Assembly: GCF_963678635.1 (NCBI RefSeq)
Contig: NC_087064.1
Location: 55,932,338 to 55,996,337, forward strand
Source of the DNA: Symsagittifera roscoffensis
Lineage: Eukaryota; Xenacoelomorpha; Acoela; Convolutidae
Direction of reading: 5' to 3'
Length of the DNA stretch: 64,000 nt
Within the stretch, counting starts at the first letter, position 1; every line of letters begins with the position of its first letter. The notes beneath the pieces are model-generated. The model ran no database searches. It was not told where the DNA came from and saw only the letters and a program-made list of their open reading frames with translations. Both the position numbers and the translations under genes were made by a program. Positions 1 to 11,593 of this stretch are shown one piece after another.

Positions 1-41
1 CTACAAACCCGAGAAAAATGAGAAGAAGCATTTCAGTTAAC

Positions 42-2337
42 ATGGTCAACACCAGAGGCAACAAGGAGCAGAAGACCGAAGAGAAGATGAATAATCAAAA
101 GATTGTGCCCGTCACGGAAATTGATCTTGAGACGCCAGAGCAGACCTATGCCAAATATAGAAGAACAAGGAACAAAGACAATTGACTTCTCACCAACAGG
201 CAATGAAGATGAGATCAATAACAACACACCGGAAATAATGAAGCACGATTCACAAACAAAGAGAACATCGTTCACAGAGAGGTTTGCGGCGATGATCGGA
301 ATAAAACCGAGAGAGAAGGAGGTGGTGACAACAGCGACCGAAAAAAGCAAAATCTTTGATACGGTTTCCACGATAACAACAGAAGCTGCCCAGGGGTAGG
401 AGCTAACCATAGAGGGAACAGCGGGTCACAAAGATAAGCAAGCAACAGAATACAAAGCACCACTAGTTGAGTTGGGGGACTTGATGTCAATTTTGTAACA
501 CATAGACAAAAAGCTGAAGTGCAGAAGTGCAGGAGCTGAAGTGCACGAGGACCGCCAGAAATTGAAGAAGGAACCTCAGCGTTACAATATTGAAAATCTG
601 GACAACTACTCCAACTTAGCGAGAGCCACTGAAGAAAAGCTACAAAAGATGGTGAGCAAGGTGGAAACAACAGAAAAGGAACGAGAGAATCATATCAAGA
701 AAGATATGGAGGAAATGAAAAGGTGGTTTGAGACCGTAAAGGATAAATTATGGAATCTAGTGACGAGAATGGACACAATGAGCAGGGACAAAGCAGAAAA
801 CTCTTGTGCCATACAAACAAAATTAGATGTAATCTTGAGAAACACCATTACTCAAGAAAAACGATACCAGACAAAACGGAAAAGCAATACGGAACAAGGA
901 TGCACTTTTTGGAACCTCAATGCAAGAAACAAGAACCTTCACCATTACCTCAGATCAACAACAGCGTACGATCAGGGATGACCAAAACGGCTACAAAAGG
1001 AGGAGTGTGAAATTCAACGAGGATAAATGGGGATTCGGGCGCACACACGAGTGTAGCACTTGATGCAATGACATAAACAAATGTTTGGGAATGATGAATA
1101 GTACACTTGAAGCATTCGCCACAAGGAACACGAGTGATAGAGGAGGAGGCAAATCGAAAAAAAACGTTCAAGAAACCGAATAAAATCAAAGACGACTCGG
1201 ATGGTAGCATAGATATCTGGGTTGATGTAATGAGACTACATCTTGAGCAGGACAACCTGAATGACGAAAGACAGGCCTGCACAGCGATATTAAGCAATCT
1301 GGAGGGCACGGCACTGAAGTGCATGGTAGCCAAGAAGAAAGAGGACCGTGACACTGCGGACAAAATTTTTGAAATTCTGCTGAAACGCTACGGATGAGAT
1401 TTGAGAAAAAGAGACAGAGAAACGATGAATCAATTGATCGGTTCCTAGTTGATCCAGAGAGCTTAAGAAGAAGAAGTGATCCAGAGGCATCGACTAACAG
1501 GAGAAACTTTAGCTTTGCTTCAAAGTCTATTGATGGGGTAAAAAATGACGACTTGAGAACAATGTTGGCAACATACAATACGCTATCGAAAGATAATGCA
1601 CCAAGCCCAGAGGAGATGAGACAGAAGTTTAGAGAATACGTGTTAATGAAACCGAAGAAATAGTCAAACTCAGATTGTATGAAATGGCAATGGGGAAGTA
1701 CAAGTCAAGAGGAAATATATACAAACGAAGATGATGTGCGAAATGTAGCTCGGCAGATCACCATGTAGCCATTTACAAACAAGGGTTGAAAAACTTGGGA
1801 TTTACACCTGATGAAGAGGACATGAGTCAGATGGAAGAACACGAGTTCTACAGTGGCTTGATTATCAAAATAGGCGCGAGGTGCTTTTTCTGCAATCAGG
1901 AAGGCCACTTCAGGATGGACTGTCCCCTGTTTTGGGAAGTGGTGAAGAATAAAAATCACCCAAAACACCAATTAGCACTTGCTGCGGTGCAAAATACCAG
2001 GGATAGAAAAGCTGAGAATGATTTGCAGAACAAAGAGGCGACAAGTGGTGAAAAAACGACAAAGACAGTACAAACCGTAACCGAAGAGAGAGAGAGAGAG
2101 AGAGATGCCGAAAGGAATAAGACAAGAAGCCAACTCGGAGTAAGCGACGAGAAAGCGGCAGTAGAGTCTATCAACAAAGTGAAACGAGAATTGGCGACAA
2201 AAGAGATCGAACAAAGCCAGAAGCAGGAAATAGAAAGACAACAGAGGAAAGAGACACTCTCAATGGCAACAACAGAACCCGAGACGAGTGACAATCTGAC
2301 AGTCAGGGGCAAGTGCAACACCTTGAAAAATTGCTGA
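42..2337 (+). pseudogene. Ty3/gypsy-type gag, decayed
   Basis: This is the capsid/nucleocapsid part of an LTR retrotransposon, which would package the element's RNA. The start at 42 opens with MVNTR, a common beginning of gag proteins. The frame shifts several times, near 150-180, 980-1,100, 1,390 and 1,660, with stops between. A charged, coiled-coil-like segment lies at 541-981. A capsid-like helical part spans about 1,107-1,663, with WVDVMRLHLEQDNL and then RFLVDPESLRRRSDP in the next frame. The nucleocapsid part at 1,786-2,337 has a complete CCHC zinc knuckle, CFFCNQEGHFRMDC, at about 1,888-1,929. A second, degenerate knuckle (CAKCSSADHH) lies just upstream near 1,735. The tail is rich in Lys and Glu. 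Protease and reverse transcriptase follow on the same strand. No 5' LTR is visible, so the element begins beyond the left edge. Confidence 0.85.
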
Positions 2338-2596
2338 CTGAAAACCCTTCAGAATCACAAAGATTGGGGCGAGAATCATGCCGATAATCACGGTTGGCGG
2401 CCATGGGGTATTCAGGAATCTGAGTGAACCATGCGACCGAACACTAAAGCACATAGAAGTATATGCTGACTATTTGCGCACCATAATTCCACAGAATCCT
2501 TTGAGAGTGCTCAAGGCATAACTCACGAGAAGTCGTGGAAAGTCAATAAGGATAGACAGCAGGTACACGGAAGCCTATAGTCCACTCGATGTCATC

Positions 2597-3130
2597 TTGA
2601 ATATAGATGGAATCAAAATCTACACGAAAACAATGATAACGTGTGTGAGGTCAATTGGGCGTTGTGCCATGCTAGAAAAAGATGCCATGCACCTGGGAAC
2701 AGAGACAGATGTATCCGCACCTGTACCAGATATACGCGGAAAAAAGATCCAATTACGAGGATTGTTGGATATGGGAGCCGTCTTGAGTGTGATACCAATA
2801 GAAACATGGAGAAGAATGGGATTTGACAAAGAAGACCTGTTAGACTCAAGGATACGGCTGTCAGCGGCAAACAAAGGAGCATTGAGAGTTCTCGGCTGCT
2901 CTGAATCTGGGGGAGCTCTGAAAGCTCTGAATCTGGGGGAGCGCAACCTGTGGATCGGTTTTCTGGTGGTGGAGAATCTAGATGAGTCAGATCAATTCAA
3001 TTTAGGCAGAGATTTCATCGGAAATTTTGATGTAACGATTGGCCTTAACAATGCAATGTTCAGGATTCGAAATCTGGAAACGAAGTACATAATTAAACCG
3101 CAAAATAGAATAAAGCTCCAGTTTTCTTGA
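2597..3130 (+). pseudogene. Retroelement aspartic protease, decayed
   Basis: This is a pepsin-fold retroviral-type protease that would cleave the gag-pol polyprotein. The 177-residue frame holds LRGLLDMGAVLSVIPIETW at residues 53-71. The family's active site is Asp-Thr/Ser-Gly; here it reads Asp58-Met59-Gly60, so the hydroxyl residue is missing. The later GRDFIGNFDVTI stretch (about residues 137-148) fits the conserved C-terminal part of these proteases. A 26-bp internal tandem duplication at 2,898-2,942 inserts a second copy of SESGGALKALNLG-type residues. It lies directly between gag and reverse transcriptase, as in Ty3/gypsy pol. Flanking stops and the active-site change make it non-functional. 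Confidence 0.8.
2898..2942 (+). repeat. 19-bp direct repeat in the protease
   Basis: The 19-bp sequence gctctgaatctgggggagc occurs at 2,898-2,916 and again at 2,924-2,942. This is a 26-bp tandem duplication inside the protease frame and adds material to the protein that the family lacks. Confidence 0.9.
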
Positions 3131-4142
3131 GTAGGAGGGTGCGGTTGAAAGCGATCGAGGCTGCAATAGTAAGTTTGAGAATGAAGAACTATAACAAACT
3201 AAGTGACAACAAACAAGTATGTATAGTACCGAATCCGAATAGCCAAAGTCCTGGAAACTGAGATACGTACTGCCGGTGAAAACTAAATATGAAATGACTG
3301 AAAATAAAAAAAATATTAAGTTCTTCATTGCTCGAATCAAGATTTGTTTATTGAGCAGATAAAGGAAATTAAAAAGTCTTATAAATTCACTCAAGTCAGA
3401 AACGGACGACGGACTTTCGAGCTGTTTAAATTTCCAGAAAGACCCACACAAGAGGAATTGGAAATGGATAAAACGGTATAGCCAGGAATTGAACACTTAA
3501 GGGGGGAAAGTAACAGACGAACAGCTCAGAGCCATCAAGGACGTGCTGGACGTGCTGGATGACATCAAGCGGACATCGGTTGCTGTAACTTTGTTGAACT
3601 AGAAGTAGAACTAGAAGATTCGGCGGTATCGCATAGGGAGGAGGCGAGGCGCATGACCCCAATTAAATCGGATGCATGTAGAAAGAAGATAGAAACTTTA
3701 CTAGAATATGATATGATAGAAACATTCAAACCACCACTGTGGGCGTGTGGAGTAATGATGGCCAACAAAAAAGGGCACCAACTTAGATTTTGTTGTGATT
3801 TTCGATATTTGAACTCCGTCACGGTGAAGGATGCATATCCCCTACCTAGAATACATGAGAGTCTTTCGAAATAAGGGGATGCAAAATCCCAATTCTTGAT
3901 CTGGAGTCTGCATTTTTGGCAAGTGCCACTCAGGAAACAAGACAGGGACAAAACGGCGATTATTGGCACAGGCACTAACAAGAGTGACAAAGAATTATGA
4001 TAACCTGTTTATGGGCTACGTGGACGACGTGTTGATTGCAACACCTACCCTTGCGGACCGCCTCGAGCGACCGGAGAAATATTTGCATATATGAAAAGGG
4101 CAGGACTAAAATGTCAACCCTCGAAAGATGAGATTCTGAAGG
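3131..4142 (+). pseudogene. Ty3/gypsy reverse transcriptase, internally deleted
   Basis: This is the RNA-dependent DNA polymerase of the same element. From 3,131 to 3,650 only broken linker sequence is present. The frame at 3,653-3,874 carries the fingers and first palm motifs, including RFCCDFRYLNSVTVKDAYPLPRI, ending at a stop after SLSK. Translation in other frames then gives FWQVPLRKQDRDKT near 3,915-3,950. The next recognisable residues are LAQALTRVTKNYDNL followed by the catalytic YVDD box at 4,017-4,028. The segment that normally lies between them (motif B and neighbours) has been deleted, so the enzyme could not work. Motif order and the YVDD variant support Ty3/gypsy rather than Ty1/copia. 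Assignment to a named clade would need a tree. Confidence 0.88.
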
Positions 4143-4165
4143 TCTTGATAAAATAACTTGGGAGG

Positions 4166-4843
4166 ATGGCAGTTAAACATGGCATGCGAACAGACCCGGA
4201 CTCGGTAGAAGCAGTTCTGACTTGGAAGTTGCCAAAAACTCAGCATCAATTAATGAGCTTTCATGGTTTCGCCAACTACTGCAGAGAATTCATCAAGGGT
4301 TATGGGGATAAAGTATACCCGATGCAACAGCTCATGAGGCATCAAGGCAGGAAATTCATGTGGAATAACGCGGCGGAAGAGTCATTTCAGAGAATGAAAA
4401 AAAAGAAATGTGTGAAACTCCCTTAGGTATGCCAACAGAAAAACCATGAACCATGTACGTCCTAGATACAGATGCATCGGTGGTAGCGATCTCTGGCATC
4501 AAGAACAAGAATGAGCGGTAGCATATGGCAGTAAAGTGTTGAGCGACACAGAAATGAAGTACGGGGCACCCAAAGCGGAGATGTTTGCAGTAGTCACCTT
4601 CGTCGATAAATAAGAGGCGTATTTGGGCAGCGAGCATTTTAAACTATGGTCGGCAACATGGCAATCCGTTGGCTGAAAATGTACTCAATAGGCCAGAGCA
4701 ACATTGGCACATGGATAGAACGGCTGGATGGTTACAACATGATAATCGAGCACGGGACGAGAGATAAATACCAAAATGCCGACAGCTTGAGCAAGAAAAC
4801 GGAATTCTACGAGAGGCAAGAATGGAAGGAGGCTGACAGGCCT
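4166..4843 (+). pseudogene. RT connection and RNase H domain, decayed
   Basis: This part removes the RNA strand during reverse transcription. The frame at 4,166-4,426 gives the thumb/connection stretch with LMSFHGFANYCREFIKGYGD, a hallmark of Ty3/gypsy pol. After frameshifts, RNase H follows from about 4,440: VLDTDASVVAISGI holds the first catalytic Asp, then AYGSKVLSD, then KYGAPKAEMFAVVTFVDK with the catalytic Glu. Another frame at 4,646-4,830 gives the C-terminal part, ending in IIEHGTRDKYQNADSLSKKT with the last conserved Asp. Several stops and shifts break it. It ends where the triplicated segment begins. Confidence 0.85.
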
Positions 4844-6800
4844 GAAAAAAAGATGGATTCTTGTTTATGGACAAGGCAACATACGATAGATTACTACTCA
4901 CGAAATGGCTCGATACATCAGGTAAGCCGATCGAAGATCACGCAGAGTTACCATCAGGGCTCCAGGAAACAACAGTTCTAAAAAAACAATCCGGGTGCCG
5001 GTGAAAATCCTCCTCAATTCAAAACTAGTCAGCTAGTCAGAGAGATGCTGGAAGCAAAAAATTACGACCTAGACGAAGTTGAAAAATAAAACAATACGGT
5101 GGGACAGGATTTGATGGGTCTACTTGAGAAACTGGCCGATGACAAACCCGTAGTCTCAGCAAGAAGAATTGATGAACCAGAAATTACGATAATGATAACG
5201 GAGAAGGTCTCACGTGACAAAACCTCACTGGAAACCGGGGATCCAGAGAGCAAAGAGGTGGTACGAACACTACTCGAGAATATCCCGAAGAAACACTCAA
5301 GCAAACAACGCTACGGAGAAAGAAGTGTCGTTTAAAGAGGAGGCTGACGAACTCGGTTGAGATCAAGAGAGTTCGGGGAGTGGTTGCTGAATGAGCAGGA
5401 AGGTGTGAGGAAAATTTTTTCCGGGGAGTCAGAAGAATGGGACAAAAATTCAGCGGAAAGTGAAAGTGAGCAAGAAAGCCTCTGCACGATAGTAGTGGAA
5501 GAAAAAAGAAGAAATCAGGACACGGAATTGCAGACTGACCCCTCTTCCGGAACATACAACCTGGATCATCATGATATGACCGCAGGAGAAGAACTGGAGA
5601 CGATAGCGGTGTCAAGAAAACTTTTCAGGGAACTATCAAGCAGTTCAAACATCAGGACGAATCTAGAGCCGGAAGGTGATAAGAAGGTCTTGAGAAGGAT
5701 TGTATGCGTCAAGCTCAGGGATAATATCCACAATCCGGGAGAACTGAACGGACAAATGATGGCACTGAAAGACCATGTCAAGGCCGGATACAGATTATCG
5801 GATTTGATACGAACACAGAAAAACGACAAAATGACTAGCAATCTCTCCAAGCGGATCCGATTAGGAGTAAAAGAGAAAAGATACATGAAGAAAGACAGCT
5901 ACAAGATCGTGAGCCAGTTCTACAAGGAACCGAAGTACTTACTCTACCACACAACAGATGGCGTGGTAGCTTGCAGGAGAAGAAATGAAGAGAAATTATT
6001 ACACAAGCATAATCTCATCATTTTACTGCAGCTTTATCAAACGAAGGTGTTGGTAAGATTGCATGATCAGATGGGACATCAAGGAATAGACAAGGTGCAA
6101 TAAAGAATATTACACCATTTTGACTGGTCAGGGTTGAGGAAAGCTTGCGAAAGATGCGTGAACGCATGCTTGTCATGTCTGCAAGTGAAAGACCCGAGGA
6201 AAAAGAAATGCCGACTCAAATCGGTGGAAAGTCCAGACCTCAATGAGGTTGTGCAGATACACCAACAGAGTATCTGCATGACCAAATCGGGATACAACCA
6301 GATACTATTAAAAATCTATCATTTCACGAAACTGGCAGAAGCAGTTCCGTGTCAAACGGCATCGGCAGAAGAAACTTCCGACCACTTGATCACGCACTGG
6401 ATATCACGGTATGTTTGTCCGATGACCTTTCAATCAGACGACGGGAAAGCCTCCCTTGGAGAACTGACGAAAGAAGTGATGAAAAGACCTCATATAGCCC
6501 AAGCACTCGAGAACTTACCACCCACAGACAAATGGACTAGTGGAGAGGCAAAACAGAAAACTAGTGAACATGCTTAGGATTTACTGTTTGAGGTACAAGA
6601 CGGACTGGGACAAAAACTTGCCGCAAGCGGTGGGAGCATACAACAGCACGCAGCACTCAAACACGGGAATCAGTCCTTTCATGATGCTAACGGGCAGGGA
6701 GATATCAATGCTTCTAACGTTCTTCTACCCAGAGTACGAAGGACAGAAGACATCACGTCAAGCATACGTGAAACAGGCGATCAAGAGACAACAGGAATTG
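4844..6800 (+). repeat. Tandem pol segment, unit 1 (1,957 bp)
   Basis: This is the first of three head-to-tail copies of a 1.9-kb stretch of pol running from the RNase H/integrase linker to the integrase catalytic end. It begins at the A-run before gatggattcttg (4,851) and ends at acaggaattg (6,791-6,800). Unit 1 is the most different from the other two in the linker near 5,340-5,460. It lacks two stop codons that units 2 and 3 share. Confidence 0.92.
5357..6780 (+). pseudogene. Linker and integrase, copy 1
   Basis: Integrase inserts the element's DNA copy into chromosomes. The frame at 5,357-6,103 is an acidic linker followed by the integrase N-terminus. The HHCC zinc-binding region reads RLHDQMGHQGIDKVQ, then a stop, then RKACERCVNACLSCLQVK in the 6,134-6,577 frame. 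The catalytic core follows: IYHFTKLAEAVPCQTASA has Tyr where the family has the first catalytic Asp region (IDHFTK), and MTFQSDDGKASLGELTK keeps the second Asp. In another frame YHPQTNGLVERQNRKLVNML (about 6,509-6,570) keeps the catalytic Glu. The frame at 6,540-6,938 covers the end of the core (QHSNTGISPFMMLTGRE). Frameshifts and the missing first Asp make it inactive. Confidence 0.85.
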
Positions 6801-8680
6801 AAAAAAAAGATGGATTCTTGTTCATGGACAAGGCACCATACGATAGGTTACTACTCACGAGATGGCTCGATAAATCAGTTAAGCCGATCAAAGATCGCGC
6901 AGAAATACCATCAGAGCTCCAGGAAACAACAGTTCTAAAAAGACAATACGGGGTGCCGGTTGAAATCCTGCTCAAGTCAAACTAGTCAACTAGTCAGAGA
7001 GAAGCTGAAAGCGAAAATTTACGACCAAGACGAAGTTGAAAAATGAAACATAACGGTGGGACAGGATTTGATTGGACTACTGGGAAAACTGGCCGATCAC
7101 TAACGCGTGGTCTCAGCAAGAATAGTTGATAAACCAGAAAAAACAATAATGAGAAGGGAGAAGGTCTCACGTGACAAAAACTCACTGGAAACCGGGGATC
7201 CAGAGAGCAAAGAGGTGGTACGAACACTACTCGAGAGTATCCCGGAAGAAACACTAAAGCAAACAACGCTACGGAGGAAGAAGTGTCGTTTAAAGAGGAG
7301 GCTGAAGAACTCGGTTCAGATCAAGAGTCCGGGTAGTGGTTGCCGAATGAGCAGGAAGGTGTAGAGGATCATTTTTCCGGGGAGTCAGAAGAATAGGACA
7401 AACATTCAGCGGAAAGTGAAAGTGAGCAAGAAATCCTCTGCACGTTATTAGCGGAATAAAAAAAGAAGAAATCAGGACAGGGAAATGCAGACTGACCCTC
7501 TTCCGGAACATACAACCTGGATCGTCATGAAATGACGGGAGGAGAAGAACTGGAGATGATAGCGGTGTCAAGAAAACCTTTCAGGGAACTATCAAGCAGT
7601 TTAAACATCAGGACGAATCTAGAGCCGGAAGGTGATAAGAAGGTCTTGAGAAGGATTGTATGCGTCAAGCTCAGGGATAATATCCACAATCCGGGAGAAA
7701 TGAACGGACAAATGATAACACTGAAAGACCAAGTCAAGGCCGGATACAGACTATCGGATTTGATACGAACACAGAAAAACGACAAAATGACTAGCAATCT
7801 CTCCAAGAGGATCCGAACAGGAGTAAAGGAGAAAGGAGACATGAAGGAAGACAGCTACAAGATTTTGAGCCAGTTCTACAAGGAACGGAAGGATTTACTC
7901 TACCACCAGATGGCGTGGTAGCTTGCAGGAGAAGAGATGAAGAGAAAATATTACAAAAGCATAATCTTATCATTTTACTGCAGCTTTATCAAACGAAGGT
8001 GTTGTTAAGATTGCATGATCAGATGGGACATCAAGGAATAGACAAGGTGCAATAAAGAATATTACACCATTTTTACTTATCAGGGATGAGGAAAGCTTGC
8101 GAAAGATGCGTGAATGCATGCTTGTCAAGTCTGCAAGTGACAAACCCGAGTAAGATGAAACTCCCCCTCAAATCGGTTGGAAACTCTGAAATCAATGAGA
8201 ACGTGCAGATAGATCAACAGAAGATCTGCATGACCAAATGGGGACAAAACCAGATACTATTAAAAAATATATCACTTCATGAAACTGGCAGAAGCAGTAC
8301 CGTGTCAAACGGCATCGGCAGAAGAAACTTCCGACCACTTGATCACGCACTGGATATCGCGGTATGGTTGCCGATGACCTTTCAATCAGACAACGGGAAA
8401 GCCTCCCTTGGAGAACTGACGAAAGAACTGATAAAAAGATCTCAAATATCCCAAGCACTAGTGAACATGCTTAGGGTATACTGCTTGAGGTACATGACGG
8501 ACTGGGACAAGTACTTGCCGCAACAGCACGCAGCACTCAACCACGGTAATCAGTCTTTTCATGATGCTAACGGGCAGGGAGAGATCAATGCCTCTAACGT
8601 TCTTCTACCCATAATACGAAGGACAGAAGACATCACCTCAAGCATACGTGAAAGAGGCGGTCAAGAGACAACAGGAATTG
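6801..8680 (+). repeat. Tandem pol segment, unit 2 (1,880 bp)
   Basis: This is the second head-to-tail copy. The junction acaggaattg|aaaaaaaaga at 6,800/6,801 joins the integrase end of unit 1 directly to the linker start of unit 2. By eye about nine bases in ten match unit 1. Unit 2 has lost about 70 bp around 8,458, the stretch that carries the catalytic Glu of the integrase in the other copies. Confidence 0.92.
7527..8680 (+). pseudogene. Integrase, copy 2, lacking the Glu region
   Basis: This is a second copy of the same integrase segment. The frame at 7,532-7,921 gives the N-terminal part; the zinc-binding stretch spans about 8,000-8,135 (RKACERCVNACLSSLQV). The core is in the frame at 8,086-8,820, with MTFQSDNGKASLGELTK keeping the second Asp. 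At about 8,458 the sequence jumps from the QAL codons directly to VNMLRVYCLRY. The stretch with the catalytic Glu, present in copies 1 and 3, is deleted between short repeats of actagtgaac type. A further small deletion lies at about 8,520. The copy is inactive. Confidence 0.85.
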
Positions 8681-10606
8681 AAAAAAATAAGATGAATTCT
8701 TGTTCATGGACAAGGCAACATACGATAGGTTGTTACTCACGAGATGGCTCGAGAAATCAGGTAAGCCGATTGAAGATCACGCAGAAATACCATCAGGGCT
8801 CCAGGAAACAACAGTTCTAAAAAGACAATCCGGGGTGCCGTTGGAAAACCTGCTCAAGTCAAAACTAGTCAACTAGTCAGAGAGATGCTGAAAGCGAAAA
8901 TTTACGACTTAGACGAAGTTGAAAAATGAAACATAACGGTGGGACAGGATTTGATGGGACTACTTGAAAAACTGGCCGATGACAAAGAGATGGTCTCAGC
9001 AAAATTAGATGTTGATTCAGAAATTACAAGAAAGAGAAGGGAGAAGGACTCACGTATTAAAAAATCACTGGAAACCGGGGATCCAGAGAGCAAAGAGATG
9101 GTACGAACACTAGTCGAGAATAGCCCGGAAGAAACACTCAAGCAAACAACGCTACGGAGGAAGAAGTGTCGTTTAAAGAGGAGGCTGAAGAACTCGGTTC
9201 AGATCAAGAGTCCGGGTAGTGGTTGCCGAATGAGCAGGAAGGTGTAGAGGATCATTTTTCCGGGGAGTCAGAAGAATAGGACAAACATTCAGCGGAAAGT
9301 GAAAATGAGCAAGAAGTCCTCTGCACGATATTAGCGGAAGAAAAAAGAAGGAATCAGGACAAGGAATTGCAGACTGACCCCTCTTCCGGAACATACAACC
9401 TGGATCATCATGACATGACTGGAGGAGAAGAATTGGAGATCATAGCGGTGTCAAGAAAAAATTTCAGGGAACTATCAAGCAGCTCAAACATCAGGACGAA
9501 TCTAGAGCCGGAAGGTGATAAGAAGGTCTTGAGAAGGATTGTATGCGTCAAGCTCAGGGATAATATCCACAATCCGGGAGAACTGAACGGACAAACGATG
9601 GCACTGAAAGACCATGTCAAGGTCAGATACAGACTATCGGATTTGATACGAGCACAGAAAAACGACAAAATGACTAGCAATCTCTCCAAGAGGATCCGAA
9701 CAGGAGTAAAGGAGAAAGGAGACATGAAGGAAGACAGCTAAAAGATTTTGATCCAGTTCTACAAGGAACGGAAGGATTTACTCTACCACACAGCAGATGG
9801 CGTGGTAGCTTGCAGGAGAAGAGATGAAGAGAAAATATTACAAAAGCTTAATCTTATCATTTTAGCGCAGCTTTATCAAACGAAGGTGTTGTTAAGATCG
9901 CATGATCAGATGGGACAACAAGGAATACACAAGGTGCAACCAAAATATTACACCGAATATTACACAAGGAAAGCTTGCGAAAGATGCGTGAACGCATGCT
10001 TATCATGTCTGCGCAAGTGAAAGACCCGAGGAAGATGAAATTCCCACTCAAAGTGTTGGAAAGCTCGGAATTCAATGAGATCGTGCAGATACACCAACAG
10101 AAGATCTGCATGAACGAATCGGGATACAACCAGACACTATTGAAAATATATCACTTCACGAAACTGGCAGAAGCAGTACCGTGTCAAACGGCCTCGGCAG
10201 AAGAAACTTGCGACCACTTGATCACGCACTGGATATCAGGGTATGGTTGTCCGATGACCTTTCAACCAGACAACGGGAAAGCCTACCTTGGAGAACTGAC
10301 GAAAAAACTGATGAAAAGATCTCACATAGCCCAAGCACTCGACAATTTACCATCCACAGACAAATGGACTACTGGAGGGGCAAAACAGAAAACTAGTGAA
10401 CATGCTTAGGGTATACTGCTTGAGGTACAAGACGGACTGGGACAAAAACAGCACGCAGCACTCAAACACGGGAATAAGTCCTTTCATGATTTTAACGGGT
10501 AGGGAGAGATCAATGCTTCTAACGTTCTTCTACCCAGAGTACGAAGGACAGAAGACATCACGTCAAGCATACGTGAAAGAGGCGGTCAAGAGACAACAGG
10601 AATTGA
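8681..10606 (+). repeat. Tandem pol segment, unit 3 (1,926 bp)
   Basis: This is the third head-to-tail copy. Its left junction at 8,680/8,681 has the same acaggaattg-to-A-run form as the first internal junction. Its right end at about 10,606 continues into the single-copy integrase tail. It shares derived mutations and in-frame stops with unit 2 (around 7,340-7,400 and 9,220-9,290), so units 2 and 3 are the most recent pair. Confidence 0.92.
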
Positions 10607-10713
10607 ACAAGTTGTGCAGAAGGAATACAGCACAAGCACAGATGAGACATAGGAAGAAGTATGATGAGAAAATACTCCAGGCGAAGCCATATTCTGTGGG
10701 ACAATATGTCTGA
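9367..10713 (+). pseudogene. Integrase, copy 3
   Basis: This is the third copy of the integrase segment. The frame at 9,367-9,741 gives the N-terminal part and ends at a stop after KEDS. The zinc-binding region at about 9,900-10,020 is damaged: the second half of the HHCC motif reads RKACERCVNACLSCLRK. The core frame at 9,975-10,409 includes IYHFTKLAEAVPCQTASA and MTFQPDNGKAYLGELTK. After a shift, YHPQTNGLLEGQNRKLVNML retains the Glu but changes the neighbouring Arg to Gly. About 27 bp are missing near 10,447 compared with copy 1. The frame at 10,396-10,713 continues into the single-copy tail with RRNTAQAQMRHRKKYDEK. Confidence 0.85.
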
Positions 10714-11590
10714 GTGTTTCAGAATGGCATACTTCCTGAAAGGACGAAAACGCTACTAAAGAAATGGAGAGGCGCGTTCAAGATAACCGAAGTGCACCAG
10801 CAGAGTTGGTTCTATCCATTGAGCACAAGGCGGGCGGAGCACTATGAAAATGTGAAACATCACTTCCCATCACCTGAAGACTGGTGCGCAGCGCAGAACA
10901 TGAACGGACTCGAGTATCTACTGGTGGAGCCGGCGTGCGAGATCAATGTGAAAGGCACCATGAAAAAGAATGATGGCAACAAGAACATGAGTATGGACGA
11001 CAATGAACGAACCAGAGCAGGACGAGGTGCCAATATGGACAGAATAGGACAAGCCCATGACAATGGAAACAAGGAGAGGCGGGCGCAAAAAGAAAAATAT
11101 GAGGTACCTCAGGTACGGCGATGTCTTCTTGATTGACAAAAAAGCCAGACGAAATGGGAGCAGATATGATAAGCATGGGAGACCTGGCAGCAGATGAAGA
11201 GTGGCAGATCATCAACGACAGTGAGCACTCGTACACGAGGACCACACCATGTCAGAAAAAGAAGTGGACCTGGAACAGATCGAGATAGAACGAAGGGAGA
11301 ATACAAACTTGAGAATTCAAGAGCGGATACATGGTCTGCGGGCTGATGAAAAAGAAGCGCAAAGCATCCAACAACTCGACATATCGGCAGGGAAGCATGT
11401 AACAGGAAGGAACTCGTTGTTCGTATGGACGGCGACAGACAGACCATTAGACATAACACCCGACAACTTGAGCCCAGCGCCATCAACGAGGACGTCGAAA
11501 AAAAACTTTGTCCGGGGAGTGAGGGTAGGACTTACCCACACCAAAAATTTAAAGAAATTTAATAAAACTCAGGGAAACGAGAGAAATTAA
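10714..11590 (+). pseudogene. Integrase C-terminal tail and pol extension
   Basis: This part follows the integrase core once only. The frame at 10,714-11,136 begins with FQNGILPERTKTLLKKWRGA, the small SH3-like C-terminal domain that binds DNA in Ty3/gypsy integrases, and then STRRAEHYENVKHH. An acidic, repeat-poor extension follows. The next frame, 11,249-11,590, contains many charged residues and ends with NFVRGVRVGLTHTKN; I do not recognise a domain in it. Stops separate the frames. The extension after integrase is longer than in typical gypsy elements and leads into the macro-like segment. Confidence 0.7.
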
Positions 11591-11593
11591 TGG

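Noticed and set aside
272-2321. Minus-strand frames opposite the gag region
   Set aside because: They are Ser/Leu/Phe-rich shadows of the purine-rich + strand coding tract.
4851-8820. The recurring frame with MDSCxWTRxHTI as a separate small protein
   Set aside because: It is an out-of-frame reading of the RNase H-integrase linker, whose true frame reads DKATYDRLL; the shift arises at the A-run.
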